Source of the DNA: Pontibaca methylaminivorans
GTDB lineage: Bacteria > Pseudomonadota > Alphaproteobacteria > Rhodobacterales > Rhodobacteraceae
Assembly: GCF_900156525.1 (NCBI RefSeq)
Contig: NZ_FTPS01000001.1
Coordinates: 2,275,021-2,339,020 of the forward strand
Length of the DNA stretch: 64,000 bases
Reading direction: 5' to 3'
Positions 35,701 through 47,646 of this stretch are shown here, piece by piece. The position numbers and the translations under genes were made by a program. The notes under the pieces are model-generated. The model was not told where the DNA came from, did no database searches, and saw only the letters and a list, made by a program, of their open reading frames with translations. Within the stretch, counting starts at the first letter, position 1; every line of letters starts with the position of its first letter.

Positions 35701-36672
35701 CTACCAGCGCAGGATCACCGATCCCCAGGCAAGCCCGCCGCCGATCGCCTCGGTGACGAGCAGCTGCCCCGGCCGGATCTGGCCGCGTTCATGGGCGACC
35801 GAAAGCGCCAGCGGAATCGATGCGGCCGATGTGTTGCCGTGGTCCTGGACCGTCACCACCACCTTGTCCATGGGCACTCCCATGCGGCGCGCGGTTCCCT
35901 GAATGATGCGGATGTTGGCCTGATGGGGCACGATCCAGTCCACATCCTGCGCCGTGAGCCCGGCATTTTCCAGCGCCGCCCCGGCGGTTTCGGCAAGCTT
36001 TTCGACCGCGTGGCGGAAAACCAGGTTCCCCTGCATGCGCACCTTGCCGCCCTTGCGGGTCGCGACGCCGCCATCGACATAAAGCAGATCGCGGTATTGC
36101 CCGTCGGAATTGAGGTCGGTGCCGAGAATGCCGCGGTCGGCAGATGTCCCCGCGCCCTCCTGCAGCTCCAGCACCAGCGCGCCGGCGCCGTCGCCGAACA
36201 GCACGCAGGTGGAGCGGTCGCTCCAGTCGAGGATGCTGCTGAAGGTCTCGGCGCCGATCACCAGCACGCGGCGGGCCTGGCCGGACAGCATCAGCGCGTT
36301 CGCATTGGCCATGGCAAAGACGAAACCGGCGCAGACCGCCTGCAGGTCGAAGGCAAAGCCCCGCTTCATGCCGATCGCGGCCTGCACCATGGTCGCAACC
36401 GAGGGAAACACGAGATCGGGGGTCGAGGTGGCGACGATCACCGTGTCGATGTCATCGGCATCCACCCCGGCATCCGCAAGTGCCGCCCGCGCGGCCTCCG
36501 TGGCCATGGTCGCGGTGGTCTCGCCCTCGGCGGCGAAGTGGCGGCGCTCGATCCCCGACCGGGTGCGGATCCATTCGTCAGATGTGTCGAGCGTCGCCTC
36601 GAACTCCGCATTCGGCACGACCCGTTCCGGCAGGTAATGCCCTGCTCCGATGACAACCGCGCGACCTGTCAT
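35701..36672 (-). CDS. fabH: 3-oxoacyl-ACP synthase III
   Basis: Starts fatty-acid synthesis by condensing acetyl-CoA with malonyl-ACP. The 323 residues contain the catalytic Cys-His-Asn triad in AVCAGF, PHQANIRI and DHGNTSAAS, plus the family opening VVIGAGHYLPERVV and DEWIRTRSGIERRHF. It follows plsX by 46 bases on the same strand, the common plsX-fabH pair linking membrane lipid initiation to acyl chain synthesis. Confidence 0.96.
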   Translation of the reverse strand: MTGRAVVIGAGHYLPERVVPNAEFEATLDTSDEWIRTRSGIERRHFAAEGETTATMATEAARAALADAGVDADDIDTVIVATSTPDLVFPSVATMVQAAIGMKRGFAFDLQAVCAGFVFAMANANALMLSGQARRVLVIGAETFSSILDWSDRSTCVLFGDGAGALVLELQEGAGTSADRGILGTDLNSDGQYRDLLYVDGGVATRKGGKVRMQGNLVFRHAVEKLAETAGAALENAGLTAQDVDWIVPHQANIRIIQGTARRMGVPMDKVVVTVQDHGNTSAASIPLALSVAHERGQIRPGQLLVTEAIGGGLAWGSVILRW

Positions 36673-36718
36673 GCCTCACCTTTTCTGCTCGTGTCGTTAT
36701 CATGGGCCGCCGGCCCTT

Positions 36719-37831
36719 TTACTGGTCGCCGGTTCCGGGTCGGGGGGCGGTCTCGGCCGGGACTTCGGCGGCCGAGGCGACCCGTGCTGCCAATCTATCG
36801 GTGAAGCCCGATTTTGCCAACTGGAAGGCCAGCTTGATCGCGGCCGAAACTCCGGTCGCGTCGGCGCTGCCGTGGGATTTGACCACCGTGCCGTTCAGCC
36901 CGAGGAAAACGCCCCCGTTCACCCGCCGCGGGTCGATGCGTTTCTGCAGCCGGCGCAGCGAGGTGATCGCAAGGAACGACGCGAGGCGCGACAGCGTCGA
37001 ATAGCGGAACGCCTCGCGCAGCAGGGTGGCGATGAGCCGGGCCGTGCCTTCCCCGGTCTTGATGGCGATATTGCCGGTGAATCCGTCCGTGACGATCACG
37101 TCGGCCACATCGCCGGTGAAATCGCTGCCCTCGACAAAGCCCACGTAGTCGAAACCCGCGGATTCGGTGAACTGGGGAATCAGCTCCTGCGCCTCGCGCA
37201 GCGCCGCGCGCCCCTTGTGCTGCTCGGTGCCCACATTCAGAAGCCCGACGCGGGGCCGTTCGATGCCGAGCCCGTTGCGGGCATAGGACGCGCCCATGAG
37301 CGCATATTGCAGCAGGTCATGGGCTTCGGCCCGCACATCGGCGCCGACATCAAGCAGGATGTTGAACTTGCGTGGCGCCAGCGCCGGATAAAGCACGGCG
37401 ATGGCCGGGCGGTTCACGCCGGGCAGCTTGCGCAGCCGGATCATGCTCAGCGCCATGAGCGCGCCGGTGTTGCCGCAGGAGACCGCGCTCGCGGCCTCGC
37501 CGCTGCGCACCGATTCCAGTGCCGACCACATGGAGGTGGATTCGCCGTTGCGCAGCACGAGGCTCGGCTTGTCGTCCATGTGCACGACGCCCTCGGCGTT
37601 CCGGAACCGCACCCGTCCGCTCAGCCCGCGGCGACGTTCGACCAGCCGGCGCAACTGCGCTTCGGGGCCGTGCAGGATGAAATCCAGATCGGGGTTCTTG
37701 AGCGCCGATTTGGCCATGCCGGCCACAACCGCCGCCGGCCCGGCATCGCCTCCCATCGCGTCGACCGAGATGACGATACGTCCCGCGCTATCGGCGGGCT
37801 GGCTCCGGTCCTGATCGGGTTGGGCCATCAT
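36719..37831 (-). CDS. plsX: Phosphate acyltransferase
   Basis: Makes acyl-phosphate from acyl-ACP for phospholipid synthesis. The 370 residues include IVISVDAMGGDAGPAAVVAGM near the start, SAVSCGNTGALMALS, RPAIAVLYP and DVGADVRAEAHDLLQYALMG, all typical of PlsX. Two adjacent ATGs (37831 and 37828) are equally possible starts. The first 17 or so residues before the conserved domain are a short tail. It lies 23 bases after rpmF. Confidence 0.96.
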   Translation of the reverse strand: MMAQPDQDRSQPADSAGRIVISVDAMGGDAGPAAVVAGMAKSALKNPDLDFILHGPEAQLRRLVERRRGLSGRVRFRNAEGVVHMDDKPSLVLRNGESTSMWSALESVRSGEAASAVSCGNTGALMALSMIRLRKLPGVNRPAIAVLYPALAPRKFNILLDVGADVRAEAHDLLQYALMGASYARNGLGIERPRVGLLNVGTEQHKGRAALREAQELIPQFTESAGFDYVGFVEGSDFTGDVADVIVTDGFTGNIAIKTGEGTARLIATLLREAFRYSTLSRLASFLAITSLRRLQKRIDPRRVNGGVFLGLNGTVVKSHGSADATGVSAAIKLAFQLAKSGFTDRLAARVASAAEVPAETAPRPGTGDQ

Positions 37832-37854
37832 TCAATCGCCCACGGCCAAGAGAT

Positions 37855-38061
37855 TTACGCCGCGTCTTCGTCCAGGTCGATCTCGTCATCGCTGACGATG
37901 ATTTCCTCGCCGTCGTAATGGCCGCAGGACGGGCACACATGATGCGGGCGCTTCAGTTCGCCACATTCCGGGCACTCGTTGGGATTGACGGCAACCAGTG
38001 CATCATGGGCGCGGCGCTTGTTGCGGCGCGATTTCGAAACCTTGTTCTGCTGGACGGCCAT
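37855..38061 (-). CDS. rpmF: 50S ribosomal protein L32
   Basis: A 68-residue ribosomal protein beginning [20 protein letters not shown] with the zinc-ribbon CPEC..CPSC (Cys4 form, so likely zinc-dependent). The acidic C-terminal tail [11 protein letters not shown] is longer than in E. coli and is seen in alphaproteobacteria. It is the second gene of the DUF177-rpmF-plsX-fabH run, which ties ribosome and lipid synthesis together. Confidence 0.97.
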   Translation of the reverse strand: MAVQQNKVSKSRRNKRRAHDALVAVNPNECPECGELKRPHHVCPSCGHYDGEEIIVSDDEIDLDEDAA

Positions 38062-38273
38062 GTCTCAACCCTTGTCTCAAAAAGCCGTGACGGAAGCTCC
38101 GACAGCGGCGTGTTCGCCTTGCGTCGTTCTCCGGCGCGGCATCATGCTGCACGGCCTTTAGGCCGCAACCCGCTCCGAGTTCAACCGCTAATTCCGGTGA
38201 AGCCGCGAAAATAGCCGTTGCGTCCGCGGTTGCAAGCTGATTCCCGCGCAGACCCGGACCCGGCCGGGACGGA

Positions 38274-38819
38274 TCACTCGCCGTCCTTGGCCGGATCCCT
38301 GATCATATCCCGGAGTGCGGCAAGCCCCGCCAGCGGTTTCAGATCCTCGTCGCGCAGCGGCGTGATGCCGGGGCCGGCAAAGACCGCCTGTTCCATCTCG
38401 GCCCCCTGCGCGCGGGGATAGGCGGGCAGGGAAAGGCTCAGGGCCTCGACCATGACGGCGCCGGGGTCGATGTGACTGCCGAGCGGTTCAAGCGTATCGT
38501 CGGGCATTTCCACCTCGTCGCCCTCGGGTTCGGGCATTTCGGCGATATAGTGGCGCGTCACATCCACGTCGATGCGGGTCGTCACCGGCGCGAGCGTCAC
38601 CACGCAGCGCTGCACTACGGTCGCGCCGAGTTGCCCCGACAGCAGCCAGTCGCGCCCGCCTTCGGCTGTGATGGTGCCGCTGAAGCGCAGCTTGCGCAGC
38701 CCGAGCAGGTCGAGCCGTTCGGCCAGATCGGCAAGCTCTGCCGCTCCGGGCCGCAGGTCAAACGGGGTGGGCGCGCTCCCGGAGAGGGCGGCGACGGAAA
38801 GAGCGGTGTTGGCGGGCAT
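38274..38819 (-). CDS. yceD: DUF177 (YceD-family) protein
   Basis: A 181-residue protein of the DUF177 family, recognised by QRCVVTLAPVTTRID (the conserved Cys region) and the downstream acidic segment ending IDPGAVMVEALSLSLPAYPRA. DUF177 proteins are nearly always encoded next to rpmF and are linked to 23S rRNA accumulation or ribosome assembly in plants and bacteria. Here 212 bases separate it from rpmF. It is divergent from bamE (83-base gap between starts). Confidence 0.92.
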   Translation of the reverse strand: MPANTALSVAALSGSAPTPFDLRPGAAELADLAERLDLLGLRKLRFSGTITAEGGRDWLLSGQLGATVVQRCVVTLAPVTTRIDVDVTRHYIAEMPEPEGDEVEMPDDTLEPLGSHIDPGAVMVEALSLSLPAYPRAQGAEMEQAVFAGPGITPLRDEDLKPLAGLAALRDMIRDPAKDGE

Positions 38820-38902
38820 GGCGGCTTTCGTTTCTTGAACCCTTTGCGTGATTTATGTAATCGGGTTAGAAGGCCAATCAAGCCGGGGCAAGAGGGCAGT
38901 CC

Positions 38903-39370
38903 ATGTTCGCCAATTCAAAACGCATTGCAGGTGCGGCACGGGCCGGGCTGATCATCTTCGCCTTTCTGTCGCTCACGGCATGCGGCGCTGTCTATCGCAA
39001 CCATGGCTATGTGCCGACACCATCCGAACTGGCGCAGGTCGAGGTCGGCAAGGACACGCGCGAAAGCGTGGTCAGGCTGATCGGCGAACCGGGTACCAGC
39101 GGCGTGCTGGACGACAGCGGCTATTATTACATCTCCAGCCGCTTCCGCCAGTTCGGCCCCATGGCGCCCAAGGTGGTGGACCGGCAGCTTGTGGCGATCA
39201 GCTTCAACAATGCCGGCGTGGTGCAGAACATCGAACGCTTCGGGCTGGAACATGGCCGGGCGATTTCGCTCGACCGCCGCGTGACCGAGACCGGCGTCGA
39301 GGACCGCACCCTGCTGCGCCAGCTTCTGCGCAATCTTGGCCGCTTCAACCCGGCATCGGTCCTGCAGTAA
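38903..39370 (+). CDS. bamE: Outer-membrane assembly lipoprotein BamE
   Basis: A 155-residue lipoprotein (SmpA/OmlA family) of the BAM complex that inserts beta-barrel proteins. The lipobox LTACG places the lipid Cys at about residue 27. The fold shows V.VGKDTRESVVRLIGEPG, then GYYYISSRFRQFGPMAPKVVDRQLVAISFN, as in alphaproteobacterial BamE. An AGAGGG ribosome site precedes the ATG. The convergent or neighbouring frames are not coding. Confidence 0.93.
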   Translation: MFANSKRIAGAARAGLIIFAFLSLTACGAVYRNHGYVPTPSELAQVEVGKDTRESVVRLIGEPGTSGVLDDSGYYYISSRFRQFGPMAPKVVDRQLVAISFNNAGVVQNIERFGLEHGRAISLDRRVTETGVEDRTLLRQLLRNLGRFNPASVLQ

Positions 39371-39508
39371 CGGCCGGACCGGCGGGGATGCGGGATCGGG
39401 CAGGGCTCTCCGGCAGCGGTGACGGGACTCCTGCCGGAACGGCGGCAGCCGGACGGCATGACGAGCGCCGGTCTCCGGGCGGGCTGTCGATCTTCAAGGC
39501 GTGACGGG

Positions 39509-40267
39509 ATGTTGGAACGGATTCGCCACCGCGCCGTCCTCGCACAGGGGGAAGAGGCCATCGCCAGCGCCGAGGCGTTGCGGCTCCTGGCCTTTCACGG
39601 GCGCGGCGGACGTGACCGTCACGATCCGGCCAGCACCCATCTGCTGATCTTTGATCTGCGCGACGACCTGCTGGTCGGCTGCCTGCGGCTGCGCTGTCAC
39701 GATGATGGCGCCGCGCTTCTGCAGGGCTATTCGGCCGGGCAATATGACCTGGCTGCGCTGGCGGGGCTGGACCTGCCGATGATCGAGGTCGGGCGTCTCT
39801 GCATCCACCCCGAGCGGCGCGACCCGGATATCCTGCGGCTCGCCTGGGGGATGCTCGCGCGGCTCGTGGACCGGCAGCGGGCGCGCTTTCTTGTCGGCTG
39901 TTCCTCGTTCGCGGGCACCGACCCCGGGCCCTATCGCGCGGCATTTGCCCGGCTCGCGGCGCATCACCAGGCCCCGCCTGATCTGCGCCCGGCCCGCAAG
40001 GCGCCGGCTGTCCTGCCGCTTGCCGAAGCAGGGGGCGGGGCGGAGCCCGCGCAGGCGCTGTCACAGATGCCGGCGGCGCTGCGCAGTTATCTCGCCATGG
40101 GTGGCTGGGTCAGCGATCATGCGGTGATCGACCATGAAATGAATACGCTTCATGTCTTTACCGCGGTCGAGGTCGCGGCGATCGCGCCCGCGCGGCAGCG
40201 GCAGATGCGGGCCCTTGCCGCGCGCCTTTCCGATGCAGCCATTGACGGCGCGCCGGCCACGGACTAG
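39509..40267 (+). CDS. olsB: L-ornithine N-alpha-acyltransferase (ornithine lipid synthesis)
   Basis: A GNAT-like acyltransferase of 252 residues that transfers a 3-hydroxyacyl chain from ACP to ornithine, the first step to ornithine lipids in the membrane. Family features visible are IEVGRLCIHPERRDPDILRLAWGML, CSSFAGTDPGPY and LGGWV-type GGWVSDHAVIDHEMNTLHVF. The start at 39509 (MLERIRHRAVLAQGEE) is chosen; longer in-frame starts add unrelated sequence. The partner olsA is not in the window. The ABC-F gene starts ten bases after its stop. Confidence 0.87.
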   Translation: MLERIRHRAVLAQGEEAIASAEALRLLAFHGRGGRDRHDPASTHLLIFDLRDDLLVGCLRLRCHDDGAALLQGYSAGQYDLAALAGLDLPMIEVGRLCIHPERRDPDILRLAWGMLARLVDRQRARFLVGCSSFAGTDPGPYRAAFARLAAHHQAPPDLRPARKAPAVLPLAEAGGGAEPAQALSQMPAALRSYLAMGGWVSDHAVIDHEMNTLHVFTAVEVAAIAPARQRQMRALAARLSDAAIDGAPATD

Positions 40268-40276
40268 CCCGCAGTC

Positions 40277-42103
<1,827 letters not shown>

Positions 42104-42109
42104 AACCCG

Positions 42110-43360
42110 CTATTCCGCGAGCCGCACCAGCGCGTGCCGCTTCTTTCCGGCGCTGAGCTTGAGCCCCGGCGCGATTTCCTCGCGCGACATGAGGCGCACT
42201 TCGGTCACGATTTCATCGTTGATGCGTGCGCCGCCCTCGCTCACGAGGCGCTTGGCCTCCTTGCCCGAGGCGGCAAGCCCCGCCGCGACGAACAGCGCCG
42301 TATTGGCAAGGCCCTCGCCGATCTGTTGCGCCGTGACGCTGATGGTCGGCAGATCCGCGCCAACACCGCCCTGTTCGAACACCTCGCGCGCGGTTTCGCG
42401 CGCGGTGGCCGCCGCCTCCGCCCCGTGGCAAAGCGCGGTCACCTCGTCGGCAAGCCGGATCTTCGCCTCGTTGATCTCCGAGCCGCCGAGCGCGCCGAGG
42501 CGGTCGCATTCATCGACCGGCAGTTCGGTGTAAAGCTTGAGGAACCGCCCGACATCCGCATCGGTGGTGTTGCGCCAGAACTGCCAGAATTCATACGGGC
42601 TCAGCATGTCGCCATTGAGCCAGATCGCGCCGCCCGCGCTCTTGCCCATCTTACGCCCGTCGCTCGTGGTGAGCAGCGGCGAGGTCAGGCCGAACAGGTC
42701 ACGCTCCAGCACGCGGCGTGTGAGGTCGATCCCGTTCACGATATTGCCCCACTGGTCCGACCCGCCCATCTGCAACAGGCAGCCGTGGCGGCGGTAGAGT
42801 TCCAGGAAATCATAGGCCTGCAGGATCATGTAGTTGAATTCGAGGAACGACAGCGACTGTTCGCGATCGAGCCGCGATTTCACCGATTCGAACGACAGCA
42901 TCCGGTTCACGCTGAAATGGCGGCCGATGTCGCGCAGGAAATCCAGGTAATTCAACTGGTCCAGCCACTCGGAATTGTCGAGCATGAGCGCGCCGGTCGC
43001 GTCCTCGCCATAGGCAAGGTAATGCGCAAAGACCTGCCGCATCCCGGCGATGTTCTCGGCGATCTGCCGGGGGCCGAGCAGGGGGCGCTCATCCGAGCGG
43101 AACGAGGGATCGCCCACCTTGGTCGTGCCGCCGCCCATCAGCGTGATCGGCTTGTGCCCGGTTTTCTGCAGCCAGCGCAGCATCATGATATTCAAAAGAT
43201 GCCCCACATGGAGCGAGCGCGCCGTTGCATCATAGCCGATATAGGCCGGCACCACCTGGGCGCACAGCGCCTCGTCGAGCCCTTGCAGATCGGTGCAGTC
43301 GGCCAGATAGCCGCGCTCGATCATCACATGCAGAAAGTCCGATCTCGGCTGGTAGGTCAT
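42110..43360 (-). CDS. tyrS: Tyrosyl-tRNA synthetase
   Basis: Class I synthetase of 416 residues with the HIGH-type motif HVGHL, the KMSKS-type KMGKS, and a C-terminal S4 RNA-binding domain (about 350-416, [18 protein letters not shown]). SYIGYDATA- and [15 protein letters not shown] segments identify the TyrRS active site. The start at 43360 ([13 protein letters not shown]) is chosen because the further 72 residues in frame have no homology and lie over the anmK promoter. It converges with the ABC-F gene, seven bases apart. Confidence 0.96.
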   Translation of the reverse strand: MTYQPRSDFLHVMIERGYLADCTDLQGLDEALCAQVVPAYIGYDATARSLHVGHLLNIMMLRWLQKTGHKPITLMGGGTTKVGDPSFRSDERPLLGPRQIAENIAGMRQVFAHYLAYGEDATGALMLDNSEWLDQLNYLDFLRDIGRHFSVNRMLSFESVKSRLDREQSLSFLEFNYMILQAYDFLELYRRHGCLLQMGGSDQWGNIVNGIDLTRRVLERDLFGLTSPLLTTSDGRKMGKSAGGAIWLNGDMLSPYEFWQFWRNTTDADVGRFLKLYTELPVDECDRLGALGGSEINEAKIRLADEVTALCHGAEAAATARETAREVFEQGGVGADLPTISVTAQQIGEGLANTALFVAAGLAASGKEAKRLVSEGGARINDEIVTEVRLMSREEIAPGLKLSAGKKRHALVRLAE

Positions 43361-43439
43361 GGCTTGCCTCGGCTTGGAGTTGTGGCCAGTGTCTGGAACT
43401 GTGGCGTGTATAGGCGGCGTGCGGGCAAAGGAAAAGACC

Positions 43440-44576
43440 GTGAACAGGCATGGCGGGGATGACGGGCGGGCAGGGATGCTGCGGGTGCTCGGCACCATGA
43501 GCGGCACGTCGCTCGACGGGGTGGATGTGGCGGAAATCGAAAGCGACGGCATCCGCATCGGCGGGTTCGGCCGCAATGCCTATCGCCCCTACGACGACCG
43601 GGAACGGCGCGTGCTTGCCGCCGCGCTCGGGCGCTGGCACGGGCCCGAGGTCGAAGCCGCGGCAAGCGTGGTCGATGCCGCCCATGCCGAGGCGCTTGCG
43701 CCGCTCGGGCCCGCGGATCTGGTCGGTTTTCACGGGCAGACCCTCGCGCATGAGCCGCGCGGGCGCGGCACGCTTCAGGTCGGCGACGGGGCGCGGCTTG
43801 CGCGCGATATCGGCTGCCCGGTGGTCTGGGATTTCCGCAGCGACGATGTGGCGCTCGGGGGTGAGGGGGCGCCGCTGGCGCCGTTCTTTCACTTTGCCTG
43901 CGCGAAATGGATCGGTGCGCAGGCCCCGGTCGCCTTTCTGAACCTCGGCGGTGTCGGCAACCTCACCTGGGTCGATCCAGCGCGAACCGCCCCGGAAGAC
44001 GAGGGTGCGCTGCTGGCATTCGACACCGGGCCTGCGAATGCGCCGCTGAACGACCTTGTGCAGGCGCGGCTGGGCCAACCGATGGATCGCGGCGGGGCGC
44101 TTGCCGCGCGCGGGCAGGTCGCGGACGGCATGCTCGAGACCTTCCTTGCCGATCCCTGGTTCGCGCGAATCCCGCCGAAGTCGCTCGACCGCAACGATTT
44201 CGCGGAGATGGCGGCGCTGGTCGAGGGGCTTTCCGATGCCGATGCGGCCGCCACGCTCACCGCCATGAGCGCCGCCGCCGTGGCACAGGGCATGGCTTTC
44301 TGCCCCGCCCCGCCCGCGCGGGTTCTGGTCGCCGGCGGCGGGCGGCACAATCCGGTGCTGATGCGGATGCTTGCGGCGAGCCTCGACTGCCCGGTCGATC
44401 CGGTCGAGGCGGCCGGGCTCGACGGCGACATGCTCGAGGCGCAGGCATTCGGCCATCTCGCGGTGCGGGTGCTGCGCGGGCTGCCGACCTCGGCCCCCGG
44501 CACCACGGGGGTGCGCGCGCCGGTCGGCGGCGGGCGGATCAGCCCGGCGCATGCCGCGGCGGCGCCGGGCGATTGA
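43440..44576 (+). CDS. anmK: Anhydro-N-acetylmuramic acid kinase
   Basis: Phosphorylates and opens 1,6-anhydroMurNAc in cell-wall recycling. The 378-residue frame shows [39 protein letters not shown] and [10 protein letters not shown], all characteristic. The phosphate-binding FDTGPGN is FDTGPAN here. The GTG start at 43440 is supported by AAGGA seven bases upstream; an ATG at 43476 ([10 protein letters not shown]) is an alternative that removes 12 residues. It is divergent from tyrS with an 80-base gap. Confidence 0.92.
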   Translation: MNRHGGDDGRAGMLRVLGTMSGTSLDGVDVAEIESDGIRIGGFGRNAYRPYDDRERRVLAAALGRWHGPEVEAAASVVDAAHAEALAPLGPADLVGFHGQTLAHEPRGRGTLQVGDGARLARDIGCPVVWDFRSDDVALGGEGAPLAPFFHFACAKWIGAQAPVAFLNLGGVGNLTWVDPARTAPEDEGALLAFDTGPANAPLNDLVQARLGQPMDRGGALAARGQVADGMLETFLADPWFARIPPKSLDRNDFAEMAALVEGLSDADAAATLTAMSAAAVAQGMAFCPAPPARVLVAGGGRHNPVLMRMLAASLDCPVDPVEAAGLDGDMLEAQAFGHLAVRVLRGLPTSAPGTTGVRAPVGGGRISPAHAAAAPGD

Positions 44577-44636
44577 CGCTCGCTGATACGTCCCGCGGCG
44601 CTGGCAATCCGCGCCGCTGAAACCTATGTCTTGCGC

Positions 44637-46055
44637 ATGAGCCTCGATATTCCTTTCGACAACAGCTATGCGCGCCTGCCCGCGTCGTTCTACACGCGGC
44701 AGGCGCCGGTTCCCGTCAAGGCGCCGCGCCTTGTCGCCTTCAACGATGATCTCGCGCGGCTTGTCGGGCTTCATCCGAGCGGCAGGGATGACATGGCGCA
44801 GATCTTTGCCGGCAATGTGGTTCCCGACGGGGCCGCACCGCTAGCGCAGCTTTATGCCGGCCACCAGTTCGGCCAGTACAACCCGCAGCTTGGCGACGGG
44901 CGCGCGATCCTTCTGGGCGAGGTGATCGGCCGCGACGGTATCCGCCGCGACATCCAGCTCAAGGGTTCGGGCCGCACGCCCTATTCGCGCGGTGGCGACG
45001 GGCGCGCCTGGCTCGGGCCGGTGCTGCGCGAATATGTGGTGTCCGAGGCGATGCATGCGCTCGGCATCCCGACCACGCGGGCGCTCGCGGCGGTCGAAAC
45101 CGGCGAGACCGTCTGGCGCGACCGCGCGCTTCCCGGCGCGGTGCTGACCCGTGTCGCCGCCTCGCACCTGAGGGTCGGAACGTTCCAGATCTTTGCCGCG
45201 CGCGGCGACCGGGAGGCGCTGCGGCAACTGACCGATTACGCGATCGCGCGCCATTACCCAAAGGCCGACGGGCCGATGGGGCTGCTTGCGGCGGTGCGCG
45301 ACGCGCAGGCGCGGCTGGTCGTCCGGTGGATGGGGGTCGGCTTCATTCACGGGGTGATGAACACCGACAACATGGCGATTTCCGGCGAAACCATCGACTA
45401 TGGCCCCTGCGCCTTTCTGGATGACTACGACCCGGAAAAGGTGTTCAGCTCCATCGACCGCATGGGACGCTATGCCTATGCGAACCAGCCCGATATCGCG
45501 GTCTGGAACCTTGCCCAGTTCGCGACCGCCCTGTTGCGCCAGCTTGACGATCCCGAAAGCGGGGTCGAGGAGGCAACGCGGATCGTTCACGAAATGCCCG
45601 ACCTGCTGCGGGCGAACTGGCTGACCACATTCGCGGCCAAGATCGGCATCACGGATCCCCGCCCCGAGGACGGGGCGCTGATCGGCGATCTGCTGGCGCT
45701 CATGGCCGCCGGCGGGGCGGATTTCACCAATACGTTCCGCGCCCTGGCCAAGGGTGATGCGCGCGGGCAGTTCGCTGATGCGAAAGGTTTCGACGACTGG
45801 GCCGAACGCTGGAAGGCCCGCCTCGCGCAGGAGCCCGACCCGGGCGAGGTGATGGCGGCGGCCAATCCCGCCTTCATCCCGCGCAACCACCGGATCGAAC
45901 AGATGATCGAGGCCGCGGTGCAGGGCGATTATGCGCCTTTCGAGCGGCTGGACCGTGTTCTTGCCGATCCTTTCACGGATCAGCCCGATGATGCCGACCT
46001 GATGCAGCCGCCCCGGGCCGATGAGGTCGTCACGGCCACATTCTGCGGCACCTGA
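44637..46055 (+). CDS. selO: Protein adenylyltransferase SelO
   Basis: Pseudokinase-fold enzyme that transfers AMP to Ser, Thr or Tyr of proteins, linked to redox stress. The 472 residues include [47 protein letters not shown] (nucleotide loop) and [27 protein letters not shown] (catalytic and metal-binding segment). The C-terminus ends TFCGT, so a Cys stands where eukaryotic SelO has selenocysteine near the end. The start ATG at 44637 is preferred over a TTG two codons upstream. Confidence 0.94.
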   Translation: MSLDIPFDNSYARLPASFYTRQAPVPVKAPRLVAFNDDLARLVGLHPSGRDDMAQIFAGNVVPDGAAPLAQLYAGHQFGQYNPQLGDGRAILLGEVIGRDGIRRDIQLKGSGRTPYSRGGDGRAWLGPVLREYVVSEAMHALGIPTTRALAAVETGETVWRDRALPGAVLTRVAASHLRVGTFQIFAARGDREALRQLTDYAIARHYPKADGPMGLLAAVRDAQARLVVRWMGVGFIHGVMNTDNMAISGETIDYGPCAFLDDYDPEKVFSSIDRMGRYAYANQPDIAVWNLAQFATALLRQLDDPESGVEEATRIVHEMPDLLRANWLTTFAAKIGITDPRPEDGALIGDLLALMAAGGADFTNTFRALAKGDARGQFADAKGFDDWAERWKARLAQEPDPGEVMAAANPAFIPRNHRIEQMIEAAVQGDYAPFERLDRVLADPFTDQPDDADLMQPPRADEVVTATFCGT

Positions 46056-46137
46056 AGGGCGGGGCGGCACGGACCGGCGCAGGCGGTGCGCTCGTGGCGA
46101 GGCCCGGCGCGCCGCCGGCATGCCCGCCGGTCGGGCG

Positions 46138-47115
46138 TCAGTCTTCGAACAGCGCGGTGGAAAGATAACGCTCGGCAAAGGAGGGGACGATCACCACCAT
46201 GAGCTTGCCCGCGTTTTCCTCGCGCCGGCCGATTGCGGCCCCGGCGGCAAGTGCGGCGCCCGAGGATATGCCGACCGGCACCCCTTCGAGCCGCGCCACG
46301 AGGCGGGCGGTGTCCATGGCTTCGTCGTTGGTGACCGTGGCCACCTCGTCATAGATTTCCTTGTCGAGAATCTTCGGCACGAACCCGGCGCCGATTCCCT
46401 GGATCTTGTGCGGCCCCGCTGCGCCACCCGAAAGCACCGCCGAATCCGCGGGTTCCACCGCGACGATATGGACCGACGGCTTGCGCGACTTGAGCAGCGC
46501 ACCGGCGCCGGTGATGGTCCCGCCGGTGCCGACGCCCGAAACGAGGATATCGACCGCGCCGGCGGTATCGTTCCAGATTTCCTCGCCGGTGGTCCGGCGG
46601 TGGATGTCGGGATTGGCCGGGTTTTCGAACTGCCGCGTGATCACCGTGGCAGGCATTGTTTCGGCCAGTTCCTCGGCCCTGGCGATCGCGCCGTTCATGC
46701 CCTTGGCGCCCTCGGTCAGCACAAGCTCCGCACCCAGGAACGCCAGCATCCTGCGCCGCTCGATAGACATGGTCTCGGGCATGGTCAGGATCAGGCGATA
46801 CCCCTTGGCGGCGGCGGCAAAGGCAAGCGCGATGCCGGTATTGCCCGAGGTCGCCTCGACCAGGGTCGATTCGCCCGGGCGGATGCGGCCCTCCGCCTCG
46901 AGCGCCTCGATCATGGCAAGGCCGATGCGATCCTTGACCGAGGCGAGCGGGTTGAAGAATTCGAGCTTGGCGGCAAGCATCGCTTTCATGCCGGTCTCGG
47001 CGGCAAAGCGGTCGAGGCGCACCAAAGGCGTGTTGCCGATCGTTTCGATGATCGAGCTGTAGATGCGGCCATGGCCCGCAGGCGGCTGACGGTCGGCGGA
47101 CGGGGATCGGCTCAT
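46138..47115 (-). CDS. cysK: Cysteine synthase A
   Basis: PLP enzyme making cysteine from O-acetylserine and sulfide. The 325 residues contain the PLP Lys in [11 protein letters not shown], the substrate loop TSGNTG, and the glycine-rich phosphate loop GVGTGGT. About 15 residues ([13 protein letters not shown]) precede the conserved core, so the start at 47115 after GGAG could be slightly long. It ends [19 protein letters not shown], the typical CysK terminus. It converges with selO, 82 bases apart. Confidence 0.95.
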   Translation of the reverse strand: MSRSPSADRQPPAGHGRIYSSIIETIGNTPLVRLDRFAAETGMKAMLAAKLEFFNPLASVKDRIGLAMIEALEAEGRIRPGESTLVEATSGNTGIALAFAAAAKGYRLILTMPETMSIERRRMLAFLGAELVLTEGAKGMNGAIARAEELAETMPATVITRQFENPANPDIHRRTTGEEIWNDTAGAVDILVSGVGTGGTITGAGALLKSRKPSVHIVAVEPADSAVLSGGAAGPHKIQGIGAGFVPKILDKEIYDEVATVTNDEAMDTARLVARLEGVPVGISSGAALAAGAAIGRREENAGKLMVVIVPSFAERYLSTALFED

Positions 47116-47646
47116 TCTCGTGGTCTCCAGTTTCAGGCGCCCGGACAATCCGGCTCCCTATTATGTTTCACGCGAGCCGCCCCGGTTCCAGCAGATTTGC
47201 CGCGCCTGGGACAATAAGGATCACGCCGGAGTGTAGGGCGGTCATCTGGAATGGGGAGGGGGTTTCCCGCAGAACGGCTTGGGCAGTGCTCTTTAAGGGG
47301 CCTGTTCCCGGCGGCGGGCCGTCCCGGCACTCGCATGACCGCTGTCGACATTACGCTCCTTTCGGCGCGGATGAGTTCGGGCTGCCCGGCCACCACAAAG
47401 CCGCGCAGGAGTGGCGGCGATGTTGGATCGGCGTCGTTCCACGCGCGGCTGCTGCTCGCCCCGTGCTGTGGCGCAGCACCGGGTTTCGAATCGCCCCATG
47501 CTCTCGGTGGCGGGCAAGTTTCACGGCCTTGGCGATTGCGCGGTCCATGCGGGGCGGGGTTTGCGCGGGATTCCGTCGGCGTTTCAAGGTGATGATGTCT
47601 GGTCAGGTTCCTTTCGTCGTTGTGCCGGACATGAACGTGCCGATGA
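47116..47646 (-). other. Gene-free stretch between cysK and flgI
   Basis: 531 bases with several short open frames on both strands, none with a convincing start, ribosome site or recognisable product. Minus-strand frames here give Arg/Pro/His-rich peptides typical of non-coding GC-rich sequence. A rod-binding FlgJ-like gene often follows flgI in related genomes, but I see no trace of one. The region may hold the cysK promoter (near 47120-47200) and the 3' end of the flagellar transcript. Confidence 0.5.

Noticed and set aside
43360..43576. N-terminal extension of tyrS
   Set aside because: The 72 extra residues are low-complexity and lie over the divergent anmK start; the conserved TyrRS sequence begins at 43360.
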